A stretch of DNA of 46,916 nucleotides. Source: Candidatus Gastranaerophilales bacterium (lineage in GTDB: Bacteria > Cyanobacteriota > Vampirovibrionia > Gastranaerophilales > Gastranaerophilaceae). Under the pieces are notes generated by a model. It was not told the DNA's origin and did no database searches. It worked only from the letters and a program-made list of their open reading frames with translations. Shown here one piece after another: positions 18,149 to 27,700 of this stretch (positions within the stretch are counted from its first letter, which is position 1; each line of letters starts with the position of its first letter). The stretch covers positions 1 through 46,916 of the forward strand of contig CALUXY010000013.1 of assembly GCA_944324855.1 (NCBI GenBank), read 5' to 3'. The position numbers and the translations under genes are program-made.

Positions 18149-19543
18149 TCAGCCAACTACGACTCTGTTTCTTCCCCGTTCCTTTGCCTCATACAAAGCT
18201 TTGTCCGCTCTTTTATACAAATCCTCGGCAGAATCTTGTTCATTTAATTGAGTTAGTCCTAAGCTTATTGTAACACTTATTTTTTTATTTTCAGAAATTT
18301 TTTCATCATAAGTTTCAATAACTGTTTTTTCTACAGCAGCCCTTAACCTTTGTGCTACAATATTTGCTTCTTCAACTTTTGTCTGTGGTAAAAGAATACA
18401 AAATTCCTCTCCGCCGTAACGAGATGGGATATCATATTCCCGCAACTGTTCTTTTATTACACCGGCAACTGTTTTTAAGACTTTATCACCTGCAGCATGA
18501 CCATAAGTATCGTTTATTTTTTTAAAGAAATCAATATCTATCATCATTGCACACAAAGGATGTTTTTGTCTGGTTGCACTAGCATATTCTTGTTTCAGAC
18601 GAATTTCAAATTGACGGCGGTTGTTTAAACCGGTTAATGCATCCATAGTTGCATGTTTTAGTGCCTCTGCATAAACATTGGCCCGCTCAATTGTAGCTGA
18701 TGATTGTTTTGTTAACTGATTAATATATCCAATTTCCTGCGGAGTTAGTTTATCAATTGTACTGCGTGCGGCAATACAACCGATAATATTTTGACCGCAA
18801 AACAATGGAAAAATTCCAATTCTTCTATCATCAGATATTATATATTCATTCTTTATTGAATTAATTAATTCATAAACTTTTTTATCCCTGCAATCATTCG
18901 GCCAGAAAAGCTTGTATTCGGAATTTTGTTTTATAAAAATATAAATAAGATGATTTGAAACAAATTTATCTATCATTTCACCAATCAGGGGAATAATATA
19001 GTTTAATTCATATTGAGTTTCAATAATTTTAGCGATATTTTTCAATGCATCATAAAAGTCTGAATTAACCTGAATTCTCTCTTTTAGAAGAATATTCTGC
19101 AACAATAATACTAATTGATTTGCAAGAATATCTAAACTCTTTAAAAATCTAACCTCGTAATCTTCTTTTTGTTCAAAAGTTAATTCCAGCATTCCGAATA
19201 AAGAACCTGATAATTTTAAAGGTATAAGGGCTGTTTGAAATGATACAGTTTCAGACGGAGCAATTTTAGGATTGTTATCAAGAATGTAATCACAATTACT
19301 AAGTTTTAAAAAATTAGAATACAAACTGCCGGCTGCTGTTTCATCAAACATATCTTCAACCGGCGAAAAATTATTTACAGCATCTTTTAACTTTTTAGTC
19401 GAATAGTCATAGAAAAAAATATTGAATTCTTTTAATTTTCGGAAATAATTTTTTACCTCAGGAACGATTGTAAAAATATCGGACTTAGAATTAATAATCT
19501 CCGAAATATACGATAACATTTTAAGTTCATCAATATTCTTCAT
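18149..19543 (-). CDS. GAF-GGDEF diguanylate cyclase
   Basis: A 464-residue cytoplasmic signalling protein. An N-terminal sensory part (about 1-300) appears to hold one or two GAF-like folds (IALIPLKLSGSLFGMLEL-type strands written here as ALIPLKLSGSLFGML, and IFPLFCGQNIIGCIAARS). A coiled linker (TIERANVYAEALKHA) follows, then a GGDEF domain beginning MDALTGLNNRR. The active site is GGEEF (about 376-380). The inhibitory I-site RxxD is intact as REYD, five residues before it. The enzyme should make cyclic di-GMP from two GTP and be product-inhibited. The longer possible start at 19582 would overlap the preceding gene by 53 bases. The ATG at 19543 gives a 14-base overlap and is preferred. Confidence 0.92.
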   Translation of the reverse strand: MKNIDELKMLSYISEIINSKSDIFTIVPEVKNYFRKLKEFNIFFYDYSTKKLKDAVNNFSPVEDMFDETAAGSLYSNFLKLSNCDYILDNNPKIAPSETVSFQTALIPLKLSGSLFGMLELTFEQKEDYEVRFLKSLDILANQLVLLLQNILLKERIQVNSDFYDALKNIAKIIETQYELNYIIPLIGEMIDKFVSNHLIYIFIKQNSEYKLFWPNDCRDKKVYELINSIKNEYIISDDRRIGIFPLFCGQNIIGCIAARSTIDKLTPQEIGYINQLTKQSSATIERANVYAEALKHATMDALTGLNNRRQFEIRLKQEYASATRQKHPLCAMMIDIDFFKKINDTYGHAAGDKVLKTVAGVIKEQLREYDIPSRYGGEEFCILLPQTKVEEANIVAQRLRAAVEKTVIETYDEKISENKKISVTISLGLTQLNEQDSAEDLYKRADKALYEAKERGRNRVVVG

Positions 19544-20654
19544 CGTCAGGAGCCTCATGTTTAAAATAATCCATGCCGGCACAAACCTTGAAGGTTTGCA
19601 TCATTGTTTTACTCAAATCATCAGTCGGAACAATTTTCCCTGTTGAATAATTAAACTTAATATCGTCATCCTCTGTGTGTTTTCTTTTCTTCTTTTTCTT
19701 TTTGATAACAACATCTTGATTATCGGTATCATAGATATCCATGTTAGTGCCCAGTTCTTTTGAACCGTATTTGCTGTACAAATGAGAAGCATCAGACAAT
19801 ATTCCGAACACATAAGATGCCTTGCCGGAATCATCGGATCGGAATGACAAAAGAAGTGATGCTTTTTCAAGTTCTTCAACAGAGTCTTTGTAAAGCTTCA
19901 ATCTTTTTAATAAGATTGCTAAGTTATAATGTGCCTCATAATTCATCGGAGCAAGATATATTGCTTTACAGTAATTTATGCCTGCATCTCTATAATTCCC
20001 CATAACATGATATGTTAATGCAAGGTTAAATACTACATCCGAATTTCGTTTAAGGATTTTGTGCGACTTTTCGTAAGATTCCGCAGCTTTTCTCAAAAGT
20101 CCGAGTTCAAGTTCTCTGTCTTCATCAGGCAGAAACAGAGCCTTTTCTCTGTACGCAAGCCCTCTGTTGTAATATGCAAGTCCTCTATTTTGGCGTGAAC
20201 TTTTTTTGTTACTGAATAAAAACGGTATTGCCCAAATTTTATTTTTAAGATTTAAGATTGCATCATACTGCCTTATAGCTTCATCAAAATTCCCTAATTT
20301 TTCCGCCTCAATAATTCCCAGATTCATTCTTGCAAGAGTATACCGCGGGTTATACTCAATTGCTTTCTTGTAAGCCTCAACTGCAGAATAATAATCCTCG
20401 TATACAACATAAATATTTCCTAAGTTGTACCATGCAGTATAATGACTCGGGAAATATTCTAATCCTTTATTGTAATATTCAATAGAATATGCAAGTTTAT
20501 GCTTGTGATATGCCCTATCGCCTTTATACACATAATAAACCCCGAGAATACGGTTTATAACGTATTTTCTTACATAATCTCTGCCCAGAATTAATCCCGC
20601 CAAAAGCAAAAGAATAAATAAGAATTTTATAATCTTTTTTGCCGACCTTTTCAT
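19530..20654 (-). CDS. Membrane-anchored TPR repeat protein
   Basis: A 374-residue protein. An N-terminal transmembrane anchor (about residues 9-25, IKFLFILLLLAGLILG) follows a positive start (KRSAKK), which predicts the bulk lies outside the cytoplasm. About six or seven TPR units follow, for example AWYNLGNIYVVYEDYYSAVE, and later VVFNLALTYHVMGNYRDAG and AHYNLAILLKRLKLYKDSVE. TPR arrays bind other proteins. The C-terminus is polar with a Lys run (KKKKKKRK). It heads the operon TPR, diguanylate cyclase, tsaE, tsaB, methyltransferase. There is no ribosome binding site, and a TATAAT lies 8 bases before the ATG, so the message may be leaderless. Confidence 0.88.
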   Translation of the reverse strand: MKRSAKKIIKFLFILLLLAGLILGRDYVRKYVINRILGVYYVYKGDRAYHKHKLAYSIEYYNKGLEYFPSHYTAWYNLGNIYVVYEDYYSAVEAYKKAIEYNPRYTLARMNLGIIEAEKLGNFDEAIRQYDAILNLKNKIWAIPFLFSNKKSSRQNRGLAYYNRGLAYREKALFLPDEDRELELGLLRKAAESYEKSHKILKRNSDVVFNLALTYHVMGNYRDAGINYCKAIYLAPMNYEAHYNLAILLKRLKLYKDSVEELEKASLLLSFRSDDSGKASYVFGILSDASHLYSKYGSKELGTNMDIYDTDNQDVVIKKKKKKRKHTEDDDIKFNYSTGKIVPTDDLSKTMMQTFKVCAGMDYFKHEAPDDEEY

Positions 20655-20662
20655 AACAATAT

Positions 20663-20691
20663 ATTATAATAAATAATCTTTCTTGTGTGTA
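20663..20691 (-). promoter_or_regulatory. Putative promoter of the TPR-cyclase-tsaEB operon (leaderless)
   Basis: On the minus strand a perfect TATAAT occupies 20668-20663 and a TACACA lies 17 bases upstream (20691-20686). Transcription would start at or within two bases of the ATG at 20654. This agrees with the absence of a Shine-Dalgarno sequence. Confidence 0.5.
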
Positions 20692-20754
20692 TATGTTAAG
20701 GAATAAATGATAAAAATTTAAGTTAATAAAAGTTAAAATAATCGTTTCGGGTAG

Positions 20755-20783
20755 TTGCAGAATTAACCTATATATGATAAAAT
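20755..20783 (+). promoter_or_regulatory. Putative sigma-70 type promoter
   Basis: TTGCAG at 20755-20760, a 17-base spacer, and TAAAAT at 20778-20783. It lies 24 bases upstream of the ATG of the 92-residue gene. Confidence 0.5.
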
Positions 20784-20807
20784 ATAGTCAGTGAAGGGTA
20801 TATCTAT

Positions 20808-21086
20808 ATGTTAGTGTCAGCAATTTCAATGTTCAGAGCCATTTCAATGCAGCACGATGCAGGCATGGCTATAATGCAAACAAACCAGAATAATTTAAGT
20901 ATGCTCAGAGCATCTCGTGCAGGAGATATGAGTTTTAATGCTTTGCACCAACAAGATGTACGTAACGGTGTATCCGCTGCTAAAAACGGATTAATGTATC
21001 AAGTTGCTTCTGCTTGGAAAAAACAATGCGAAGCTAAAATTAGACAAGAAATGAAACAACAGCATAAACTTAACACAATTGCTTAA
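20808..21086 (+). CDS. Small Met/Gln-rich hypothetical protein
   Basis: A 92-residue protein, mostly helical, rich in Met, Gln and Ala, with no signal peptide. It begins MLVSAISMFRAISMQHDAGM and ends in a basic helix (KKQCEAKIRQEMKQQHKLNT). There is one Cys. AAGGG upstream and a recognisable promoter support it as a real gene. No family recognised. The start of the protein, with helical repeats before a basic tail, resembles small secretion substrates or filament subunits, but this is only an impression. Confidence 0.6.
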   Translation: MLVSAISMFRAISMQHDAGMAIMQTNQNNLSMLRASRAGDMSFNALHQQDVRNGVSAAKNGLMYQVASAWKKQCEAKIRQEMKQQHKLNTIA

Positions 21087-21221
21087 GTTTTTTAATCTTT
21101 TTTAATAATTCTGTTGAAAAATATTTTTTTGAGTTAAAATAATTATACTCACATCCTCACCAAATGAGCGGGTGTCGTCATTAAACACTTTGGCTCAGTA
21201 CAATATAGAAAGGTGAACAAA

Positions 21222-21488
21222 ATGGCAAATATTAAGTCAGCTAAAAAAAGAGTATTAATCGCAGAAGCTAACAGACAACGAAACGTAGCTTTTAAATCTT
21301 CTATCAAGACTGCTGTAAAAAAAGTTTTAGAACTTGCACAAGCAGATGATGAAAAAGCTTTAAATTCTGCTTTATCAAAAGTATATCAACTTTGCGATAA
21401 AGCTGTTTCAAAAGGTATTTTACACAAAAATACTGCTGCTAGAAAAAAATCAAGATTAACTCTTGCTATCAAAAAATTAGCTAAGTAA
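21222..21488 (+). CDS. rpsT: 30S ribosomal protein S20
   Basis: An 88-residue S20 that binds 16S rRNA early in 30S assembly. The start MANIKSAKKRVLIAEANRQR is the family signature, and the basic three-helix body ends KKSRLTLAIKKLAK. A GTG nine bases upstream (21213) is in frame, but it overlaps the ribosome binding site (GAAAGGTG). The ATG at 21222 gives the normal S20 N-terminus and is chosen. The gene is monocistronic with a strong terminator. Confidence 0.97.
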   Translation: MANIKSAKKRVLIAEANRQRNVAFKSSIKTAVKKVLELAQADDEKALNSALSKVYQLCDKAVSKGILHKNTAARKKSRLTLAIKKLAK

Positions 21489-21501
21489 TAAATGCTAACA
21501 A

Positions 21502-21537
21502 AAAAAAGAGAACAACCTTTTGGTTGTTCTCTTTTTT
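21502..21537. terminator. Strong hairpin terminator after rpsT
   Basis: A 16-bp perfect stem (AAAAAAGAGAACAACC / GGTTGTTCTCTTTTTT) with a TTTT loop. It lies between rpsT and the convergent 151-residue gene and can act for both. Confidence 0.92.
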
Positions 21538-21551
21538 ATACTTTTGAATAT

Positions 21552-22007
21552 TTATGCTAAATAACTTAATATTGCACCTCCGATTTCTTCATTCGGATCA
21601 AAATATTGCGGAGTTTTAGGCGGGTTAATTGAATTTTGGATAAGCATTTTACACAAAGGCCCGAACGCATCCGGAACCTGTGTTTTACGATAAATTCCCG
21701 CTAAAAATGTTTGAATATTTGGTGACTTTGTATCATTAAATCTGGATAATGCAGGGTAAATTTTATCAACACCTTCAACACCGTTATCAATCATTCTGTC
21801 AACGATATAAAGAGTTTCTGTAACGGTTTTTTCATCATTAGAACTTCTTAAAATATTCTCTAATTGAGGCAATCCTTTTTCACGTTGATTAATGTAGAAA
21901 TCTACTTTGTTTTTATCTACAACAGAATAATTTCGATTCTCGTTCGGAAGTTCTATCGGTCTATATGAAGGTTGTTTCATTTGTTGAAAAGTTGCTGATA
22001 TTGTCAT
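21552..22007 (-). CDS. Hypothetical protein with HEAT-like helices
   Basis: A 151-residue protein. After a polar start (about 35 residues, with an FQQMKQPSYRPIELP stretch) it becomes a series of helix pairs (LPQLENILRSSNDEKTVTE, LYIVDRMIDNGVEGVDKIYP, then FLAGIYRKTQVPDAFGPLCK). The pattern resembles HEAT or armadillo scaffolds. No signal peptide. AAGGTAG lies before the ATG. It is separated by 79 bases from the 501-residue gene upstream on the same strand, so co-transcription is possible. Function unknown. Confidence 0.7.
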   Translation of the reverse strand: MTISATFQQMKQPSYRPIELPNENRNYSVVDKNKVDFYINQREKGLPQLENILRSSNDEKTVTETLYIVDRMIDNGVEGVDKIYPALSRFNDTKSPNIQTFLAGIYRKTQVPDAFGPLCKMLIQNSINPPKTPQYFDPNEEIGGAILSYLA

Positions 22008-22086
22008 TTTTTGTCTACCTTATTTTATTATTTTGCTGTATCTGATTAGCAAATCCGCCCTACTATATTAATCACCTTGTCACTTG

Positions 22087-23592
22087 TTAAGAATATATAT
22101 ATGGCGGCCCGTTTTTAATTTCATTAAGAATACTATCGGCCATTACTTTTAGTTCTTCTTTCGGTTTACCGTTGTCCTTTTGCCTGTAAAACTCATCACA
22201 TAAAGGTTCTATTGATGCCTCTTTTTTGGATTTATAATTCCTGAGTTCTGTTGCAACAAGTCTTTTTTGAAGTGAAAGCTCAGTATCCGCATTATATTTT
22301 TTCACCTGAACATCTTTGATTGCTTCACCCGCCGTTTTGCCAAGATATGCACCTGCTGTTGCACCGGTTATTCCTAAAAATAGAGTCTTAAACTGTTTGT
22401 TTGAAGAATCAAGCATCCAGTTATAGAAAAATGCGGTATAATCACTAACATGCGAATAGAATGTGTTCCTGTCTTCGCCTGAACCGCCCATGGCACTGTT
22501 TGCTTTTTCGGTAGATTTTTTTATCGTAAACAAAGTATCTTCTACAAAGTCTTTCTTTTCCATATCATCATGCCAGTGCATTTTTGATGCCGTTTCTGTA
22601 ACTTCTTGCGGAGTCGCATCTATTGATACAAGAAGGTTTTTGATATTGTTACTATTGAGTTCTTTTGCTGTTTTATGACCTTCTTCTCCCAGTTTTTCAG
22701 GTGTATGCTCTTTCATCGTTTCAATAATATAATTGATAGATTCTTTGACTTTTTCCCGTCCTTCTTTCATTGAAGAAACACTTTTTCTGATATTTTTCAT
22801 GGAAAGATAACCAAACCCAGCAATTGCCCCAAGCGAAACAGCACCTAAAGCAAAGTAGCCTAAATTTTTTAAGAATGATATTTTTTGTTTTTTATCATTA
22901 TCATTTTTTTGCCCTTTAAAATGAAGCCTGCGGCGTTTGAAATTTTCTGTAGGCTCAGGATTATCTTTCAGCACTTCAGAAAACTCTTTGGCTTTTTGTG
23001 ATAAAAGACTTCTGTTTATCTGTAATTTTCCTGCAAACGATTGTGTTTCAACTGCAATAAGATTTTCTTGCAGGTTTTTATGGATATCAGCCTCTTTTTT
23101 CTTTACCCATACATCTTTAAACCCGTCACAAAAAGTTTTTCCCATAAAAGCCATAGATGATAAAGCAGCAACACCAAGCATAGCTTTAGTAGCTTTTTTA
23201 CTAGGGGATGCTATCATACGGTAGATTGCCTGGTTAATTTCTTCATTTATACAAACGTTCCTGGTCATTGAAGGTAATTTTTTGGCTAAGTCAACATTGA
23301 TTGTATCTTTAGCCGATTTTGCAAGTAATGCTGTTGCGCCGGCAACTGTCCCCATAAAACCTGTTGTAACCGCACAAATAGGAAGCAGACCTTTTTCTTT
23401 TCTTGTTGATTTTTCATATAATTTGTTTGGTAAAGTAACAGAATCACCTATAATCATTGAGTTATAAGAATCATTCAATGAGATATTAGAGTTTACCAAT
23501 ACCCCTTCTTTTAGCATATTTGTTGTTTTGATTTGTGTTCTTGTTTGATTTCTGTGTAGTCGTTGAGATTCCAGGTCTTGATTAATATTCAC
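22087..23592 (-). CDS. Membrane protein with internally repeated segment, hypothetical
   Basis: A 501-residue protein with four likely membrane segments (around GFMGTVAGATALLA, AMLGVAALSSMAFMG, LGYFALGAVSLGAIAGFGYL and TLFLGITGATAGAYLG). Two of them are followed by a related tract, MGKTFCDGFKDVWVKKKEAD and LGKTAGEAIKDVQVKKYNAD. Each is then followed by a leucine- and glutamine-containing helix and ExxxxxxK-rich polar region, so the protein contains an old duplication. The rest is charged and helical. The start is GTG. Its ribosome binding site (AAGGAA) lies inside the last codons of the 232-residue gene, which it overlaps by 11 bases, so the two are translationally coupled. Function unknown. 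Confidence 0.75.
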   Translation of the reverse strand: MNINQDLESQRLHRNQTRTQIKTTNMLKEGVLVNSNISLNDSYNSMIIGDSVTLPNKLYEKSTRKEKGLLPICAVTTGFMGTVAGATALLAKSAKDTINVDLAKKLPSMTRNVCINEEINQAIYRMIASPSKKATKAMLGVAALSSMAFMGKTFCDGFKDVWVKKKEADIHKNLQENLIAVETQSFAGKLQINRSLLSQKAKEFSEVLKDNPEPTENFKRRRLHFKGQKNDNDKKQKISFLKNLGYFALGAVSLGAIAGFGYLSMKNIRKSVSSMKEGREKVKESINYIIETMKEHTPEKLGEEGHKTAKELNSNNIKNLLVSIDATPQEVTETASKMHWHDDMEKKDFVEDTLFTIKKSTEKANSAMGGSGEDRNTFYSHVSDYTAFFYNWMLDSSNKQFKTLFLGITGATAGAYLGKTAGEAIKDVQVKKYNADTELSLQKRLVATELRNYKSKKEASIEPLCDEFYRQKDNGKPKEELKVMADSILNEIKNGPPYIYS

Positions 23593-24280
23593 TATTTAAT
23601 TCCTTATATTTAGTTGGTTTATTTGAAATCTTTTCCAATAAAGATTTTAATTTATTCAATTGTTTTTGATAATCTTCAATTCGTTCATCATCAGAACCTT
23701 CATTTGATGATTTAAAGATTTCAAAAATAGAGATGATTTTCTTTTTAACTTTGTTTGCAAAATCTGTAAACTTCTTATCTAATGCCGCTTTTAATTCGCC
23801 ATAAATTGCCGTCAGTTTATCCGTTATATCTGCAAGTTTTTGGCTTAAATTTGCGGTTGCTTGCAAAAAGTTTACAGGTAAATCTTTTAGAAAATTCACA
23901 ACCGGCAGAAGTACATTTTGAGCAATATAAGCAACAGGACGGGTTATAGGAGATTGACTCATATTGTTAATAAATGTTTGAAGATTTGCTGCCATCTTTG
24001 CCATATTATTTTGGAACTGTGCCATTGCAATAATCTGATGCTGATAATCTGCTTCTCGTGCCATTCTTGCATTTTGAATAGATTTCAAAAACGCACCTAT
24101 GGCAGCACATTCGTTCCAGCTCATTTCTCCGGGTTTTGCAGAGAAATCTGCAGTAACAACTTTGCCGGACGAACCGGAACCCATGCCGGAACAGATAGGA
24201 CATGCTCCGGGCGGCAGTCCATGAGGACATAACCCTGAACGTACTCCTGTTGTCTGTATTGCTGATACTGCTAAACTCAC
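23582..24280 (-). CDS. Protein with N-terminal CPHG-CPIC zinc-knuckle-like motif
   Basis: A 232-residue protein. Near residues 18-30 it has C-P-H-G-L-P-P-G-A-C-P-I-C-S-G, four possible metal ligands (Cys18, His20, Cys27, Cys30) in a compact knuckle. After it come a Gly/Ser linker, long helices rich in Met, Gln and Asn (MAQFQNNMAKMAANLQTFIN), a hydrophobic stretch (IAQNVLLPVVNFLKDLPVNF), and a Lys-rich coiled-coil tail. There is no signal peptide. The start is GTG with AAGGGG upstream. The five 50-bp tandem repeats lie immediately upstream of it. It is co-transcribed with the 501-residue membrane protein. I recall the CPHGLPPG motif as a lineage-specific motif, with function unknown. Confidence 0.72.
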   Translation of the reverse strand: MSLAVSAIQTTGVRSGLCPHGLPPGACPICSGMGSGSSGKVVTADFSAKPGEMSWNECAAIGAFLKSIQNARMAREADYQHQIIAMAQFQNNMAKMAANLQTFINNMSQSPITRPVAYIAQNVLLPVVNFLKDLPVNFLQATANLSQKLADITDKLTAIYGELKAALDKKFTDFANKVKKKIISIFEIFKSSNEGSDDERIEDYQKQLNKLKSLLEKISNKPTKYKELNSEY

Positions 24281-24300
24281 AATACCCCTTCTATTCTTTC

Positions 24301-24550
24301 TTAACCTGCAGGTTAAAATGTAACGAAATTACACTTACCCCATCTACTTCTTAACCGGTAGGCTTAAATGTAACGAGATTACACTTACCCCATCTACTTC
24401 TTAACCGGTAGGCTTAAATGTAACGAGATTACACTTACCCCATCTACTTCTTAACCGGTAGGCTTAAATGTAACGAGATTACATTTACCCCATCTACTTC
24501 TTAACTAGTAGGTTTAAATATAACGAGATTACATTTACCCCTTACATTTA
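24301..24550. repeat. Tandem array of five 50-bp repeats
   Basis: Units start at 24301, 24351, 24401, 24451 and 24501. Units 2 and 3 are identical, unit 4 differs by one base, and units 1 and 5 diverge at the outer edges, where unit 5 also loses its last ten bases to a second CTTACATTTA. Each unit contains two inverted repeats: a TTAACC-GGTTAA type, which is a perfect 16-bp palindrome (TTAACCTGCAGGTTAA) in unit 1, and TGTAA-N5-TTACA. The period is not a multiple of three and no frame runs through. There are no spacers, so it is not a CRISPR. Confidence 0.9.
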
Positions 24551-24770
24551 CCCCTATTTACTCTGCCTGTAATGTTTTGCAACGAAACATTAACAAAACC
24601 CTGAGTATTCCGGCTATTACGGCTGCGGCACAGCTGAAGATATCCACTTCATTTCCTCATGAAAATTTTAGGAGAATTATAATCTTAAGTCAATAAATTG
24701 TGATGAATTTTTAAGGAAAAAGTTATTATGACAAAGATATAATCCATGATATTTTTATGTAAAAATGCTT
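24551..24770. other. Intergenic space between repeat array and giant fliD-like gene
   Basis: No gene seen. A hairpin with 8-bp arms (TAATGTTT / AAACATTA, loop 7) lies at 24570-24592. It lacks a clear T tract on either side, so I do not call it a terminator. Otherwise the sequence is plain and AT-rich. Confidence 0.6.
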
Positions 24771-27700
24771 CTAATTCAAAAATGCAGAATAAGCACTTTG
24801 CAAACCGGAGATTGTAAGTTCCATATTATGGAATTGGCGTTCCAATCTATCACGGTATTTTGTAATTTCATCATTAGTTTTGTTAATCTTGTCTTGAATT
24901 CTATCGATATTTCTTGTTAGAGAATCAATCATATTAGAGAAATAACCGGTTGATTTAATTGAACTTTCAACAATATTATTTGCCTGTAAGAAGATACCAG
25001 GATTCTTTTCTGAACCGACTAATAGTGATTTAACCGCATCAGAATCTGTATCTAATGCATTCATAAACTTATCTTTGTCAATAATCAGATTTGTAACATC
25101 AAGCGTAATACTATCTTGAGCTTCACCTGTTGAAATACCTATTGCAGCAAGATTTTTGAAGATATACGCACCGCTTAGAGAAGATGTCATCAAGCGTTTC
25201 AGGTTATTTCTCATGAGTTTAAGAAGTGCTTCATTACCTAATGTATTCTTATCAGATAATTCTTTGTTTAGTGCTTCCATCATAGCATTATAAGCATCAA
25301 TCGTATCTGATACGGCGTTAAATATAGCTTCGTCATCTTGTTCAACCGTAATCGTAACAGTTTCACCCTCTGATACATCTTTAAGATTAATTGTTAAACC
25401 TTTAATTCTTGAAACATCACTTGTTATAACGTTTGATGTTGCAGTAACGGTTGTACCGTTAATTCTTATAACAGCGTTTTTACCTAATGTTTGAGAACTT
25501 GTAACAAGAGCAGATGCTCCGGTATCGGTAACAGTTGTGAATCCCATAATATCGGTAAAGTTACTTGTACCGGCTTCAATATTTATTAGAGAAGCTCCTG
25601 TTAAGGTTGATTGAATAACCATTGTTCCGGATAATGTATCCCAATAAGCTGTAGCATAAGCTGTTTGCGAATGGTTGATATCCTCAATCAAACTTGCCAG
25701 AGTTGTAGTAGAATCAATTGTAAATTCTGCATCACCAATTTTGAATGTTCCTTCCGTAATATCCCCATCACGATACAAACCAGATTCCGTAATCAAAGAA
25801 TTAACATTAACTCTGTATAATGAACGTGAGCCTGTTATTTGGTTAATACCTGTTTTGTTCAGGTTTGCAATTGTAGCAAAGTTAGTTGTATCATTAGATG
25901 CACCGACAACTAGTTCATGACCTTCATCAACTTCAAATGCTATAATACCCGTATTCTTGTCATCAGTCGGATTAACAACGATATTTCCTTCTTTATCAAG
26001 GAAACCGGCTTTGATATTCAAGCCTGTTCTTGCAGCAACTTCTGATGAAATTTGAGCAAACAAATCAGCGAATGTTTTTGTTGGATCAACATGAATAGTA
26101 CATTTAACACCATCTACAAATATACTCATATCTCCTTCTGTTGCGTTGACAATATCAAGTAAAGTATCACCGTTTGCAAAGTTAGCAGCAGAATAGTGAA
26201 CATCACCTTCATAGGTCAAAGCAGAAGAACTTGATGCGTAAACATCAACATTTTCAATATCAAGCCCGATAGTATTAACCAGTCCTGACGTTCCGCCGGT
26301 AAAGGTAATTCCGTCAAGTCCGGAGGATATTTTAATTACACCGTTGGATAATGATGCATCAATACCTGCATCACGGAATTTTTTAATTAAAGATCCAACC
26401 GTTTCGTCCGCAGTTATGTTAATAATATGTTGAACAGCTTCATCACCTGTACCAGTTTCAAATATCAATGAACCTTGAGCAATATATCCGTCTTTATCAA
26501 GAGTGGATAAAAGCATATCTTCTGTTATCAATCCGGAATCAGTATCATCTTCCCAGTAGATAACATTTCCTTCAAAATCACCCTGTCTTATTTCAACAAG
26601 TCCTAAACCTGATACTATGTTAGCAGTACCGTCAGCAAGATAGGTGTTTGAATCCGCAGAAATTTGGATATAAGTTTCACCGTTGGTATCGGTCATTATC
26701 TTGCCTTCCATACCGTAAACTTTGATTGCATTAAACAACTGACCGACAGTTGTATCATCAGTAATATTTATTGAAGCACCGGTTACTTTACCATCTTTCA
26801 TTATGTTAAAGTCACCATGAGTAATACCTAAAGATGAAAGTTTAGTATCAAGAGAAACTTTTTCTTCTGTTTCAAACGTAATCGGGTCAGATTCGTATCC
26901 TGTAACTTCGTTTTGATATTTTCCGCCGGATGCAAGGAAGTTACCGACATTACCTGTCAAAGTAAATGAATGGTCAACAGATACAGCGTTAAACTTGCCG
27001 TTAGCATCAACTTCTGCAGTTATGCCGTATGGAGATAGTGCATATATTACATCTTGTACGGTGTCCGTTCCAAGGAAAGATAATGTATAATATGTATCAC
27101 CGTCAAGATTTACTATTACACTTCCGCCGTTTTCATAACCTAAAGAGGCAAGAGTAGAATCAGCACTCATAAGTTTTTCATAGCCTAACTGTTCGGAAGA
27201 GTTGACTGTATAAGGTTTTTCTTCTTCAAGAGTTTCAACTGTTTGATATCCTGTATCATCGTTTACATATCCTGATGTACCTTTTGTCAAGAAACTTCCA
27301 AGCGTGCTGCTCATTATAAATGTATGTTCTTTACTTACAGCAGAGAATTTGCCGTTTGAATCAACAGTTGCATCAATACCATAAGCAGAGAGAGCAAAAA
27401 TAACATCTTGAAGTGTTTGCTCCGCATCGAAGGAAAGAACGTTCATTACAGCTCCGTCTAAGAAGAGATTTAAATCAGCGCCGTCTTTGAATCCCATTTC
27501 AGAGATTGTAGTATCAAGAGCAAGTTTTTCCGTTGTTTGGTTCCAGTTATCAAGTCCCATAACATCAGCGAGGTTAGATGTTCCGTCAGATACGGAATAC
27601 CCTTCTGATGATGTCATAGAAACTTTACCGTTAGCATCCATTGTGAGATTAAATCCATACGGAGAAAGCATAGATTTTATTTGAGATACAGTAAAACTTT

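Noticed and set aside
18149..19582. Longer start for the diguanylate cyclase at 19582
   Set aside because: It would overlap the TPR gene by 53 bases and adds 13 residues unlike the domain. The ATG at 19543 fits better.
21213..21221. GTG start for S20
   Set aside because: The GTG is part of the ribosome binding site of the ATG at 21222, which gives the conserved N-terminus MANIKSAKKR.
24301..24550. CRISPR array
   Set aside because: The 50-bp units abut directly with no unique spacers, and no cas gene is near.
24570..24592. Terminator for the giant gene
   Set aside because: An 8-bp hairpin exists, but no T tract follows it on the minus strand.
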